The notes below the pieces were generated by a model. That model was not told where the DNA came from. It saw nothing but the letters and a program-made list of their open reading frames with translations, and did not search any database. Positions 1-7,885 of a stretch of 17,527 bases of DNA are shown here, one piece after another. The translations under genes were made by a program, and so were the position numbers. How positions within the stretch are numbered: the first letter of the stretch is position 1; the number at the start of each line of letters is the position of its first letter. Source of the stretch: Microbacteriaceae bacterium (lineage in GTDB: Bacteria; Actinomycetota; Actinomycetes; Actinomycetales; Microbacteriaceae); contig JAKONM010000032.1 in NCBI GenBank assembly GCA_022701925.1, positions 1 through 17,527 of the forward strand, given 5' to 3'.

Positions 1-1
1 C

Positions 2-415
2 GGCGTGGTGGGCGGGGTGCTGCTGGAGGCGACGGACCGGGTGCCGTCGACGGTCGCGGCGGCCGTCGTGAGCACCCTGCTGTACGGGACCGCGATCCTG
101 GGGTTCGCGCTGACCGGCTGGTACGCGCTCGCGCTGGCGCTGCTGTTCGTGGCGGGCGCCGCCAACCTGGCGTCGATGTCGATCTCGCAGACGGTGGTGC
201 AGCTGCTGGCGCCGCCCGGCGAGCGCGGCCGGGTGATCGGGCTGTACGGGGTGTCGGCGAACGGCCTGCGGCTCGGCAGCGGATTCACCGTCGGGCTGCT
301 CGGCGCCGTGATCGGCGTCGGCGCGTCACTGGCCTGGAGCGCCGCGGCGCTCTGCGCGGGCACGCTGCTGGCCGGCGCGGTCGCGCTGCGCGGGCGCGCC
401 CTGCGGCGCTCCTGA
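2..415 (+). CDS. MFS transporter, C-terminal part (5' end outside window)
   Basis: The reading frame is already open at the window edge and stops with TGA at 413-415, so only about the last 137 residues are present. They contain three or four hydrophobic membrane segments rich in Ala, Leu, Val and Gly. Between them is a cytoplasmic-type loop reading LLAPPGERGRVIGLYG, followed by a glycine-rich helix. This loop resembles the second-half loop of MFS_3-type exporters (EntS-like drug or siderophore efflux). The protein ends in a basic tail (LRGRALRRS). The substrate cannot be told from this fragment. The gene converges on the phzF-like gene with only 16 bp between stops. The GTG codons at 5 and 8 are internal and not real starts. 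Confidence 0.8.
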   Translation, partial: GVVGGVLLEATDRVPSTVAAAVVSTLLYGTAILGFALTGWYALALALLFVAGAANLASMSISQTVVQLLAPPGERGRVIGLYGVSANGLRLGSGFTVGLLGAVIGVGASLAWSAAALCAGTLLAGAVALRGRALRRS

Positions 416-431
416 TCCGGCGGGTCCCGCG

Positions 432-1259
432 TCAGAGGTCGACGGCGCCGCTGATCACGGTGCGCGTCGCACCGGTGATCCACGCCGTGCCGCCGTCGTC
501 GTCCGCACCGACCCGGCCGTCCGCACCGAGCGCCGTGCCCTGCCGCACGGTGTACGACTCCTCCTCCAGCCCCGTGCGGAAGAACCAGGAGGCGATCCCG
601 GCGTTCAGGCTGCCCGTCACCGGGTCCTCGGCCACGCCCAGCCCGGGGACGAACGCGCGCACCTCGTGGTCGGCCGGGCCGCCGGCGGCGTGGGGCCCGA
701 CGACGCCGACGGGGAAGGGCATCGCGGTGAAGTCGGGGCGCAGCGCCAGCACGGCCTCCGCGTCGAGCAGGCGCACGGCCAGCCAGCCGGGGCCGTTGTC
801 CACCCACTCCGCCTCGAGCACGTCGGCCACGTCGATGCGCAGCGACGCCGCCGCCGCCTCGACCTCCTCGTCCGACGCGGCGCCGGAGCGGATCAGCGGC
901 GGGGCGGCCAGGGACCAGCCCGACGCGGTCCGGCGCAGTCGGATCAGCCCGGCCGCCCACTGCTGCACCGCCTCGACCACCGACGACCCGGTGTGCTCGG
1001 CCCAGGCGTGCGCCGACCCCAGGGTCGGGAGCCCGGCGAAGGGCAGCTCGTCCACCGGGGTGAAGATGCGCAGGCGGTAGTCGGCCGCCGGATCGGTCGG
1101 CGGCAGCACGAAGGTGGTCTCGGACAGGTTGGTCCATCGGGCGAATGCCCGCATGGCGCCCTCGTCGACGCCGTCGGCGTCCAGCACCACCGCCACCGGG
1201 TTGCCGCCGAGCGGCGATCCGGGGAAGACGTCGACCTGGCGGAACGGATGCTGCGTCAC
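432..1259 (-). CDS. PhzF family isomerase-like protein
   Basis: 275 residues, normal for the PhzF (phenazine biosynthesis-like, diaminopimelate epimerase fold) family. Family marks are GNPVAVVLD near residue 19, the catalytic-type Glu47 in NLSETTF, the FAGxPTLG loop at 74-81 and EDPVTGS at 211-217 (Asp212, Ser217). Most homologues have His in the FAGHPTLG loop; here it is Leu77 (CTC, at 1029-1031). In PhzF that His belongs to the active site, so the activity may be altered. No phenazine genes are nearby, and most family members outside phenazine clusters have unknown substrates. The start is GTG at 1259, with GGGAGGA about 8 nt upstream; the nearby ATG is out of frame and hits a stop at once. 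The gene is separated from galK upstream by an 18-bp hairpin, so it is probably a single-gene unit. Confidence 0.88.
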   Translation of the reverse strand: MTQHPFRQVDVFPGSPLGGNPVAVVLDADGVDEGAMRAFARWTNLSETTFVLPPTDPAADYRLRIFTPVDELPFAGLPTLGSAHAWAEHTGSSVVEAVQQWAAGLIRLRRTASGWSLAAPPLIRSGAASDEEVEAAAASLRIDVADVLEAEWVDNGPGWLAVRLLDAEAVLALRPDFTAMPFPVGVVGPHAAGGPADHEVRAFVPGLGVAEDPVTGSLNAGIASWFFRTGLEEESYTVRQGTALGADGRVGADDDGGTAWITGATRTVISGAVDL

Positions 1260-1317
1260 GCGACCATCCTCCCCGGTCGCCGCCCGGAGCCCGCCCTCCG
1301 CGAACCCGCTCCTGCTG

Positions 1318-1366
1318 CGCGGATCAGGAGTCCTGCGGCGCCGGGGCCCAGGACTCCTGATCCGCG
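1318..1366. terminator. 18-bp perfect hairpin downstream of galK
   Basis: The arms 1318-1335 (CGCGGATCAGGAGTCCTG) and 1349-1366 are perfect reverse complements around a 13-nt GC-rich loop. The hairpin begins about 29 nt after the galK stop on the minus strand and lies upstream of the phzF-like gene. It is therefore positioned as the galTK terminator. There is no U-tract, as is common in high-GC actinobacteria. The arms share sequence with the hairpin at 13762-13842, so it may belong to a dispersed palindrome family. Confidence 0.65.
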
Positions 1367-1394
1367 AGGAGTGCTCGGGTCGGGGGACGGGTGG

Positions 1395-2548
1395 TCAGAG
1401 GGCGCGGGCGCCCTCGGACGGGATCACGGTGAACGGCACGGGGGCGCGCCAGCCGCGCTCGGCGAACAGTGCCGTGACGCGCTCGCCCAGCCGCTGCGCG
1501 TCCGCCGCGGGCAGCAGCGCGATGGCGCAGCCGCCGAAGCCGCCGCCGGTCATGCGCGCGCCGACGGCGCCGGCCTCGCGCGCGGCCTCGACCACGGCGT
1601 CCAGCTGCGGCACGCTGATCTCGAAGTCGTCGCGCATGGAGTCGTGGCTGGCGTACATGAGCCGGCCGAACCCGGCCAGGTCGCCGGCCCGCAGCGCGGC
1701 GACGGCGTCGACGACGCGCTCGTCCTCGGTGACGACGTGCCGCACGCGGCGCAGGTCGACCTCGTCGAGCAGCGCCTCCGCCCGCGCCAGGTCCGCCGAG
1801 GTCAGGTCGCGCAGCGCCGGCACGCCGAGGGCGGCGGCCCCCCGCTCGCACGCCTCGCGGCGCTCGCGGTAGCCCCCGGTGGCGTGGCTGTGCTCCACCT
1901 TCGTGTCGACGACCAGCAGCACCAGACCGGCGGCGTCGAAGCCCAGCGGCACCTGCTCGACGGCCAGCGAGCGGCAGTCCAGGAAGACCGCGGCGTCCCG
2001 CTGGCCGAAGACGCTGGCGGACTGGTCCATGATCCCGGTGGGCGCCCCGACGGCGATGTTCTCGGCGCGCTGACCGATCCTCGCGAGCGCCGTGCGGTCG
2101 AGCCCGGTGCCCCAGACGTCGTCCAGCGCCACGGCGACCGCCATCTCGATCGCGGCGGAGGAGGACAGGCCGGCGCCCACGGGCACGTCGCTGTCGATCG
2201 CGACGTCGAAGCCGCGCTGCGCGCCCAGGTCGACGGCGTGCTCCCCGAAGGCCCAGGCGACGCCGAGCGGGTAGGCGGTCCAGCCGGAGAAGTCCCGACC
2301 CGCGGCACGGTCGAGGTCCGTCTCCACCACCGCGTCGTCGAACGTGGAGACCAGACGCACGACCCGGTCCTCGCGGGGCGACAGGGCAATCGTGGTCGCG
2401 CGGTCGATCGCGAACGGCAACACGAAGCCCTCGTTGTAGTCGGTGTGCTCACCGATCAGGTTCACCCGGCCCGGCGCGCGCCAGAAGCCCGCGGGCTCCC
2501 CGCCGAACCGGTCCTGGAAGAGCGCGCGGACGCGCTCGGTGCCGGCGG

Positions 2549-2552
<4 letters not shown>
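1395..2552 (-). CDS. galK: Galactokinase
   Basis: 385-residue GHMP kinase that phosphorylates alpha-D-galactose to galactose 1-phosphate with ATP (Leloir pathway, cytoplasm). It has the galactokinase signature GRVNLIGEHTDYN at 28-40. The glycine/serine-rich ATP loop VPVGAGLSSSAA lies at 123-134, the catalytic-base region GIMDQSASVFG at 173-183 (Asp176), and the C-terminal GHMP motif MTGGGFGGCA near residue 338. The GTG start at 2552 overlaps the galT stop in a GTGA tetranucleotide, implying translational coupling. The frame is open far upstream on this strand, but that extension only shadows galT. No galE or galactose regulator is visible in the window. Confidence 0.96.
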
Positions 2553-3673
<1,121 letters not shown>

Positions 3674-3677
3674 CTGC

Positions 3678-3715
3678 GCTCCTCAGCGGCCCCCGCGTCG
3701 AGGCCGCCGAGGAGC
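3678..3715 (-). promoter_or_regulatory. Hairpin enclosing the galT ribosome binding site
   Basis: In the minus-strand RNA, arms GCUCCUCGGCGGCC (3715-3702) and GGCCGCUGAGGAGC (3691-3678) form a 14-bp stem with one G-U pair and a 10-nt loop. The first base follows the TAG stop of the upstream GNAT gene. The stem ends four bases before the galT ATG. The GAGGAG ribosome binding site lies wholly in the 3' arm. There is no U-tract after it. It could terminate transcription of the GNAT gene, hold galT translation down, or both. Confidence 0.6.
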
Positions 3716-4309
3716 CTAGCGAGGAAGGCCCAGGCGCTCTCGGAGCCCCTGGCGCACCGTCGGCCACTCGTCGCGGACGATGGAGAACACCACGGTGTCG
3801 CGCAGCGCGCCGAGACGGTCGATCGAGTGGTTGCGCAGCACGCCGTCCTGCTTCGCCCCCAGCGCGGCGATGGCCCGGCGCGACTGCCGGTTGTGCCAGT
3901 GCGTGCGGAACTCGACCGCGATGCAGTCGAGGCGCTCGAACGCGTGCTCCAGCTGCAGCAGCTTCGCGGACGGGTTCACGGCGGTGCGCTGCGAGGAGGC
4001 GCCCAGCCAGGTCGAACCGATCTCGACGCGCCGGTTCGGCGCGTCGACGTTCATGTAGGTCGTCATGCCGACGGGGGTGCCGTCGGGCAGGCAGGTCGCC
4101 CAGGGCAGCATGGCCCCAACGGCCTGCAGCGCCAGACGCCGCTCGACCTCGGCGGGCACCCCCTCCGGCGACGGGACCGAGGTCGACCACTTCCGCCACA
4201 CCTCGCCGTCGGCGCACGCCGCCGCCAGACCGCCGGCGTGGAGCGGCGTCAGCGGCTCGAGCCGTACGACGTCGGACTCCAGCAGCACGGGCTCGGTGAA
4301 GGCGCTCAC
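3716..4309 (-). CDS. GNAT acetyltransferase, RimJ/RimL type
   Basis: 197 residues from the preferred GTG start at 4309; the protein begins with VSAFTEPVLLES, read as Met. The pattern is typical of the Acetyltransf_3 (RimJ/RimL-like) group: VVRLEPLTPLHAGGL near the N-terminus, then MTTYMNVDAPNRRVEIGSTW in the core sheet. LQLEHAFERLDCIAVEFRTH and NRQSRRAIAALGA follow and form the acetyl-CoA pyrophosphate-binding and C-terminal helices. The substrate (protein N-terminus, amino sugar or antibiotic) cannot be deduced. The frame runs upstream to 4417, but that extension is Pro/Ala-rich and crosses a hairpin at 4360-4410, so I exclude it. The ribosome binding site is weak. The stop abuts the hairpin before galT. 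Confidence 0.85.
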   Translation of the reverse strand: MSAFTEPVLLESDVVRLEPLTPLHAGGLAAACADGEVWRKWSTSVPSPEGVPAEVERRLALQAVGAMLPWATCLPDGTPVGMTTYMNVDAPNRRVEIGSTWLGASSQRTAVNPSAKLLQLEHAFERLDCIAVEFRTHWHNRQSRRAIAALGAKQDGVLRNHSIDRLGALRDTVVFSIVRDEWPTVRQGLRERLGLPR

Positions 4310-4359
4310 AGGACGCCACTCAACCGCATCGCGGCCCGTCCGCAGATCGGGGACGTGAA

Positions 4360-4410
4360 CGGCGGCGGCGGGAGGCGGGTTCGCAGACCCCGCTCCTCCT
4401 GCCGCCGCCG
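4360..4410 (-). terminator. GC-rich imperfect hairpin after the small membrane protein gene
   Basis: 4360-4379 and 4389-4410 are near reverse complements (CGGCGGCGGC, GGAGG and CGGG blocks match, with one mismatch and a 2-nt bulge) around a 9-nt loop. It lies between the stop of the 71-residue membrane protein (4433) and the preferred start of the GNAT gene (4309), both on the minus strand. The position fits an intrinsic terminator. It also argues against starting the GNAT gene at 4417. Confidence 0.5.
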
Positions 4411-4432
4411 GTTCCACCGGGAGCGGTGGCGG

Positions 4433-4648
4433 CTACTCCTCGAGCTTCAGCGCGACGCCGAGGGCGAAGAACGTGGGCGCCCAGTGGCCCACGAAGATGC
4501 CCCAGCGGTCCGACTGCGCCTTGTCCGACTCGTCCTTGACCTGGGAGAGGCCCCACGCCGTGAAGCTGAGGCCGATCGAGATGAAGCCGCCCCAGTAGGC
4601 GTACTCGCTCTTGAAGCCTGCATCGACCAATGCCTTGATGGGGTTCAT
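4433..4648 (-). CDS. Small two-helix membrane protein, unknown function
   Basis: 71 residues from ATG 4648. AAAGGA lies about 5 nt upstream of this codon, which decides the start; the ATG at 4654 would be too close to that site. The sequence starts MNPIKALVDAGFKSEYAYWGG. It has two probable membrane segments, about residues 18-34 (GGFISIGLSFTAWGLS) and 49-66 (GIFVGHWAPTFFALGVAL). A charged loop (KDESDKAQSDR) joins them and the C-terminus is short and acidic (KLEE). Both ends probably face the same side. I do not recognise a named family and assign no function. It appears to be its own unit: a hairpin follows it and an 84-nt gap with no clear promoter lies before the marR gene's end. Confidence 0.75.
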   Translation of the reverse strand: MNPIKALVDAGFKSEYAYWGGFISIGLSFTAWGLSQVKDESDKAQSDRWGIFVGHWAPTFFALGVALKLEE

Positions 4649-4756
4649 CCGCATCCTTTCGTCCGCGGTCACAGTGGCGGGGCAGCCTGCGAGAACGGTG
4701 CGAACGGACTGGATGGCGCAGCACCTCCCGAGCAGCCGGGGGCGCGCCCGGGACGC

Positions 4757-5227
4757 TCAGTGCCGGACGGGCTCCGCACGCGCGGCGGAGGCGTCCCGCA
4801 CCCGCTCGGCGACGGCCTGCAGGACGGCGCGCTCCGTCGGGTCGACCCGGTCGAAGAACGACTCCTGCAGCACCTCGACGTAGCCGCACGAGCCCGCGGC
4901 GAAGGCCTCCTTGCCGCCCTCGGCGAGAGCGACCCACGTGCCGCGGCCGTCCGTGGGGCACCCGGTCTTCGCCAGCAGCTCCCGCTCGACCATCCGGCGC
5001 ACCTGGTGCGAGATGCGGCTCTTCTCCCAGCCCAGCGCGTCGGCGAGCGCTCCGGCCCGCAGCCGGTGCCCCTCGGCGACGGTCAGGCCGCGCAGCACCT
5101 CGAAGTCGGCCAGCGACAGCCCGGCGTCGCGCTGCAGCCGCTGCTCGAGCGCACGCTCGACCGCACCGCGCATCGCCGTGACCGCGTGCCAGGCGGCCCA
5201 GTCCTGGGCGCTGAGTCCGAGCTCCAT
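4757..5227 (-). CDS. MarR family transcriptional regulator
   Basis: 156 residues with the MarR winged-helix layout. An N-terminal dimerisation helix covers about 8-35. The HTH covers about 38-85 (SLADFEVLRGLT, then the ALADALGWEKSRISHQVRRMVERELL recognition helix). The wing carries the PTDGRG turn common in actinobacterial MarR proteins, and a C-terminal helix follows. It has two Cys residues, one before the wing (KTGCPTDGRG) and one in SCGYVEVL. Redox or quinone sensing is thus conceivable but not shown. The ATG at 5227 lies 6 nt after a -10-like TACTCT, so the mRNA may be leaderless. It is divergent from an FMN reductase gene, a common pairing in which the regulator represses both genes and is released by an electrophile or phenolic ligand. 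Confidence 0.93.
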   Translation of the reverse strand: MELGLSAQDWAAWHAVTAMRGAVERALEQRLQRDAGLSLADFEVLRGLTVAEGHRLRAGALADALGWEKSRISHQVRRMVERELLAKTGCPTDGRGTWVALAEGGKEAFAAGSCGYVEVLQESFFDRVDPTERAVLQAVAERVRDASAARAEPVRH

Positions 5228-5233
5228 GCCGCT

Positions 5234-5279
5234 AGAGTACCACTGCTTCGTTGACGTGTCACAGAACTGTGGTACTGAT
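5234..5279. promoter_or_regulatory. Divergent promoters with MarR-type inverted-repeat operator
   Basis: A perfect inverted repeat, AGTACCAC (5236-5243) and GTGGTACT (5269-5276), has half-sites 33 bp apart, about three helical turns. Toward the reductase, TTGACG (5251-5256) is a good -35, with TACTGA (5273-5278) as -10 at 16 bp. Toward marR, GTGACA (complement of 5257-5262) and TACTCT (complement of 5234-5239) are spaced 17 bp. Each half-site thus covers one -10 box. The arrangement predicts simultaneous repression of both genes by the MarR protein. Confidence 0.6.
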
Positions 5280-5311
5280 GGACGCGTCATCCATTCTTCT
5301 GGAAGGAACCC

Positions 5312-5890
5312 ATGTCGGACCTCAAGATCGCCGTCGTCCTCGGCAGCACCCGCACCGGTCGCCTCGGCGAGTCCGTGGCGCAGTGGATCATCGACGCCGT
5401 CGACGGCCGCACCGGCGCCGACTACGAGCTGGTGGACCTCAAGGACTACCCGATGCCGTTCTTCGACGGCATCTCGCCCGCCTACGTGCCGCCGACGGAC
5501 CCCGCCGTGCAGAAGTGGGCCGCGAAGATCGCCGAGTTCGACGGCTACGTCTTCATCACCCCCGAGTACAACCACAGCTTCTCGGCCGTGCTGAAGAACG
5601 CCCTCGACTCGATCTACCCCGAGTTCAACAACAAGGCCGCCGGCTTCGCCAGCTACGGCTCGCTGTCGGGCGCCCGCGCCGTCGAGCAGCTGCGCCTCGT
5701 GGCCTCGGAGCTGCAGCTGGCGCACGTGCGCACGCAGCTGGCCTTCAGCATCTTCAACGACTTCGAGGGCTTCGGCACCGCGGACGTGAAGTTCACCCCG
5801 GGCCCGCAGCACCAGGCCGGCGCCGAGGCGCTGTTCGGTCAGCTCGAGGCCTGGGCCGGCGCGCTGAAGCAGGTCCGCGCCGCGGCCTGA
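5312..5890 (+). CDS. NAD(P)H-dependent FMN reductase (flavodoxin-like fold)
   Basis: 192 residues, normal size for the FMN_red family (NADPH-dependent FMN reductase, azoreductase or quinone reductase). GSTRTGRLGES at 11-21 is the phosphate-binding loop for FMN. TPEYNHSFSAVLKNALD near 84-100 is the second flavin-binding loop with the family PEYNHS signature. GFASYGSLSGARAVEQLR is the third. Such cytoplasmic enzymes reduce FMN, quinones, azo or nitro compounds using NAD(P)H. The start ATG follows a clear GGAAGGA site. A hairpin follows the gene at 5906-5938. It is divergent from marR over a shared operator, so it is probably the MarR target and part of an electrophile or quinone response. The exact substrate is unknown. 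Confidence 0.92.
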   Translation: MSDLKIAVVLGSTRTGRLGESVAQWIIDAVDGRTGADYELVDLKDYPMPFFDGISPAYVPPTDPAVQKWAAKIAEFDGYVFITPEYNHSFSAVLKNALDSIYPEFNNKAAGFASYGSLSGARAVEQLRLVASELQLAHVRTQLAFSIFNDFEGFGTADVKFTPGPQHQAGAEALFGQLEAWAGALKQVRAAA

Positions 5891-5905
5891 CCGCATCGGT
5901 CGACC

Positions 5906-5938
5906 AGGGCCGCCCGGGGGATCCCCTCCGGCGGCCCT
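5906..5938 (+). terminator. Intrinsic terminator-like hairpin after the FMN reductase gene
   Basis: AGGGCCGCC (5906-5914) pairs perfectly with GGCGGCCCT (5930-5938). An inner GGGG/CCCC stretch may extend the stem. It starts 15 nt after the reductase stop and is followed by TCGTCG rather than a U-tract. A similar CTTCGTCG tail follows the hairpin after allB. Confidence 0.7.
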
Positions 5939-5965
5939 TCGTCGTCCCCGGCCCGTCACATGCCG

Positions 5966-6006
5966 GAAAAGCAGTGCTGCTTCACTCGGCCGACGAGCCG
6001 AGGAGG
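5966..6006 (+). promoter_or_regulatory. Possible allB operator and leader hairpin
   Basis: AAGCAG (5969-5974) and CTGCTT (5977-5982) form an inverted repeat with a 2-bp centre, the only clear dyad in the allB upstream region. Next to it, CTCGGC (5985-5990) and GCCGAG (5997-6002) form a 6-bp hairpin. Its 3' arm runs into the AGGAGG ribosome binding site (6001-6006). No convincing -35/-10 pair could be placed. Confidence 0.3.
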
Positions 6007-6010
6007 TCCC

Positions 6011-7327
6011 ATGACGGTCATCGCCGCCGACCGCGCGCTGATCGACGGCGCGTGGCGGCCCGTCGCGATCACGCTGACCGAGGGGCGGATCACCGCCGTC
6101 GACCCTCTGGCGCATGCGCCGGCCGACGCGGTGCGGCTGGCGGACGACGAGGTGCTGCTGCCGGGCCTGGTCGACACCCACGTGCACGTGAACGAGCCGG
6201 GGCGCACCGAGTGGGAGGGCTTCCGCACGGCCACCGCGGCCGCCGCGGCCGGCGGGGTCACGACCCTGATCGACATGCCGCTGAACTCGATCCCCCCGAC
6301 GGTCGACCCGGAGGCGCTGGCCGTGAAGCGCGCCGCCGCGGCCCGGTCGGCGCTGGTGGACGTGGGGTTCTGGGGCGGCGCGGTGCCCGCCTCCCTCGGC
6401 TCGCTCGAGCGGCTGTGGGACGCCGGGGTGTTCGGCTTCAAGTGCTTCCTGGCGCCGTCCGGCGTGGACGAGTTCCCCCACCTGATGCGGGAGCAGCTGG
6501 ACGCGGCGCTCGACGAGCTGGCCGCGTTCGACGGACTGCTGATCGTGCACGCGGAGGACCCGGAGGTGCTGCTCCGGCACGCGAACGCGGGCGGCCGCCA
6601 CTACCCGGCCTTCGTGGAGTCGCGGCCGCAGGAGGCGGAGACCGCGGCGATCCGCGCGGTGCTCGACGGCCTGCGCCGCACCGGCGGCCGGGCGCACGTG
6701 CTGCACCTCTCGGCCGCGAGCGCGCTGCCCCTGATCGCCGAGGCGAAGGCGGAGGGCCTGCGCGTGACCGCGGAGACCTGCCCGCACTACCTCGTCTTCG
6801 ACGAGGCCCGCATCCCGGACGGCGCCACCGAGTACAAGTGCTGCCCGCCGATCCGCGACCGCGGCAACCAGGACGCGCTGTGGCGGGGGCTGCAGGACGG
6901 CGTGATCGACTTCGTGGTCAGCGACCACTCCCCCTCGACCGCCGAGCGGAAGTTCGCGGGCGACGGCGACTTCCAGGCGGCGTGGGGCGGCATCGCCGGC
7001 CTGCAGTTCGGGCTGCCCGCGGTGTGGACGGAGGCGCGGCGCCGCGGGGTGCCGCTGGAGACGGTGGTCGCGTGGTTCACGCGGCGCACCGCGGACTTCG
7101 CGGGGCTGACGCAGAAGGGCCGCATCGCGGTCGGCGCCGACGCGGACCTCGCGGTGTTCGCGCCGGACGCGCCGCAGCGTCCCCGCGTCGAGGACCTGCG
7201 CTTCCGCAACCCGGTCAGCGCCTACCTGGACCACGACCTGGTCGGCGTAGTGCGCCGCACCCTGCTGGCCGGGCAGGAGGTCGACCCCGCCGCGACGCCC
7301 CGTGGCAGGCTGCTGAACCGTGCGTGA
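6011..7327 (+). CDS. allB: Allantoinase
   Basis: 438-residue cyclic amidohydrolase that opens the allantoin ring to allantoate in the cytoplasm. Metal ligands of the binuclear centre are visible: His57 and His59 (DTHVHVNEPG), the carbamylation lysine Lys144 (FGFKCFLAPSGVDEFP), His180 (IVHAEDPE), His232 (VLHLSAAS) and Asp305 (VVSDHSPST). The GFKCFL and CPHYLVFDEARIPDG stretches are typical of AllB and distinguish it from dihydropyrimidinases. The ATG at 6011 has AGGAGG five bases upstream; the in-frame ATG at 5960 would add a poorly conserved 17-residue leader and is rejected. It stands alone on its strand with hairpins on both sides, although its partner genes (uraDH, allC) lie 4-9 kb away. 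Confidence 0.95.
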   Translation: MTVIAADRALIDGAWRPVAITLTEGRITAVDPLAHAPADAVRLADDEVLLPGLVDTHVHVNEPGRTEWEGFRTATAAAAAGGVTTLIDMPLNSIPPTVDPEALAVKRAAAARSALVDVGFWGGAVPASLGSLERLWDAGVFGFKCFLAPSGVDEFPHLMREQLDAALDELAAFDGLLIVHAEDPEVLLRHANAGGRHYPAFVESRPQEAETAAIRAVLDGLRRTGGRAHVLHLSAASALPLIAEAKAEGLRVTAETCPHYLVFDEARIPDGATEYKCCPPIRDRGNQDALWRGLQDGVIDFVVSDHSPSTAERKFAGDGDFQAAWGGIAGLQFGLPAVWTEARRRGVPLETVVAWFTRRTADFAGLTQKGRIAVGADADLAVFAPDAPQRPRVEDLRFRNPVSAYLDHDLVGVVRRTLLAGQEVDPAATPRGRLLNRA

Positions 7328-7336
7328 GGTCCTCGA

Positions 7337-7362
7337 GCCCGACCCGGCGGTCCGACCCGGGC
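7337..7362 (+). terminator. Weak hairpin after allB
   Basis: GCCCG (7337-7341) pairs with CGGGC (7358-7362), and an inner CGG/CCG pair forms after a 3-nt internal mismatch. The tail CTTCGTCG matches the one after the stronger hairpin at 5906-5938. It lies 10 nt after the allB stop. The stem is short, so confidence is modest. Confidence 0.4.
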
Positions 7363-7402
7363 CTTCGTCGCGCGCGATCGGGACGCACCGCACGAGGACG
7401 CC

Positions 7403-7885
7403 GTGACGGCGATGACCGCGCCCGCGGAGGCGCACTGGTCGACGACTCCAGCGCGGTACCGGCGCGAGGAGCGGTCGGCCGCGGTGGGTCGCGGCGAGTC
7501 CGTATGGCGACGGGCAGCGACCGACGTGCTGCGCTGGCGCGTGAAGACCGCCAGCGGCTTCCACGTCGACGACGCGTCCCCGGTGCGGGTCGGCGCACGG
7601 CCGGTGATCACCGTCGGCCTGCTGGGAACCGCCGTCCGCGAGCCCGTCGAGGTGGTGGAGGTCGTGAAGGGGACCGATCGAGTCGGTTTCGCCTACCGCA
7701 CCCTGCCCGGCCACCCGGTGGAGGGCGAGGAGGCGTTCGTCATCAGCCGCAGCGGGGACGAGGTGCGGCTGACCGTGCGGTCGCTGACCCGGCCGGCGGC
7801 GGAGCAGCCGTGGCGGGCGCTGTTCCCGGCACTGCTCGTCGCGCAGGCGGTGGCGCACCGTCGCTATCTGCGCGCGCTGCGCTGA
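7403..7885 (+). CDS. DUF1990 family protein
   Basis: 160 residues. The order of motifs fits the actinobacterial and plant DUF1990 family. WRRAATDVLRWRVKTASGFHV at about 36-56 is followed by PVRVGARPVITVGLLG, then VGFAYRTLPGHPVEGEEAFVISR at about 93-115, and a C-terminal VAQAVAHRRYLRALR helix. The GFAYRTLPGHPxxGEEAF stretch is the clearest family mark. The biochemical function is not known to me; the fold is thought to be a lipocalin/START-like barrel. The GTG at 7403, after GAGGA, is preferred; ATG at 7412 is possible. Its stop lies inside a hairpin shared with the convergent GNAT gene, 10 bp away. Confidence 0.85.
   Translation: MTAMTAPAEAHWSTTPARYRREERSAAVGRGESVWRRAATDVLRWRVKTASGFHVDDASPVRVGARPVITVGLLGTAVREPVEVVEVVKGTDRVGFAYRTLPGHPVEGEEAFVISRSGDEVRLTVRSLTRPAAEQPWRALFPALLVAQAVAHRRYLRALR

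Noticed and set aside
416..431. Possible terminator between the convergent MFS fragment and phzF-like gene
   Set aside because: The GCGGG/CCCGC repeat is separated by a single base, so a stable hairpin cannot form with all pairs. Nothing else is visible in 16 bp.
4737..4755. Palindromic GGGCGCGCCC region after marR
   Set aside because: It is a GC palindrome without room for a loop and lacks a tail. It may help termination, but the evidence is too weak to list.
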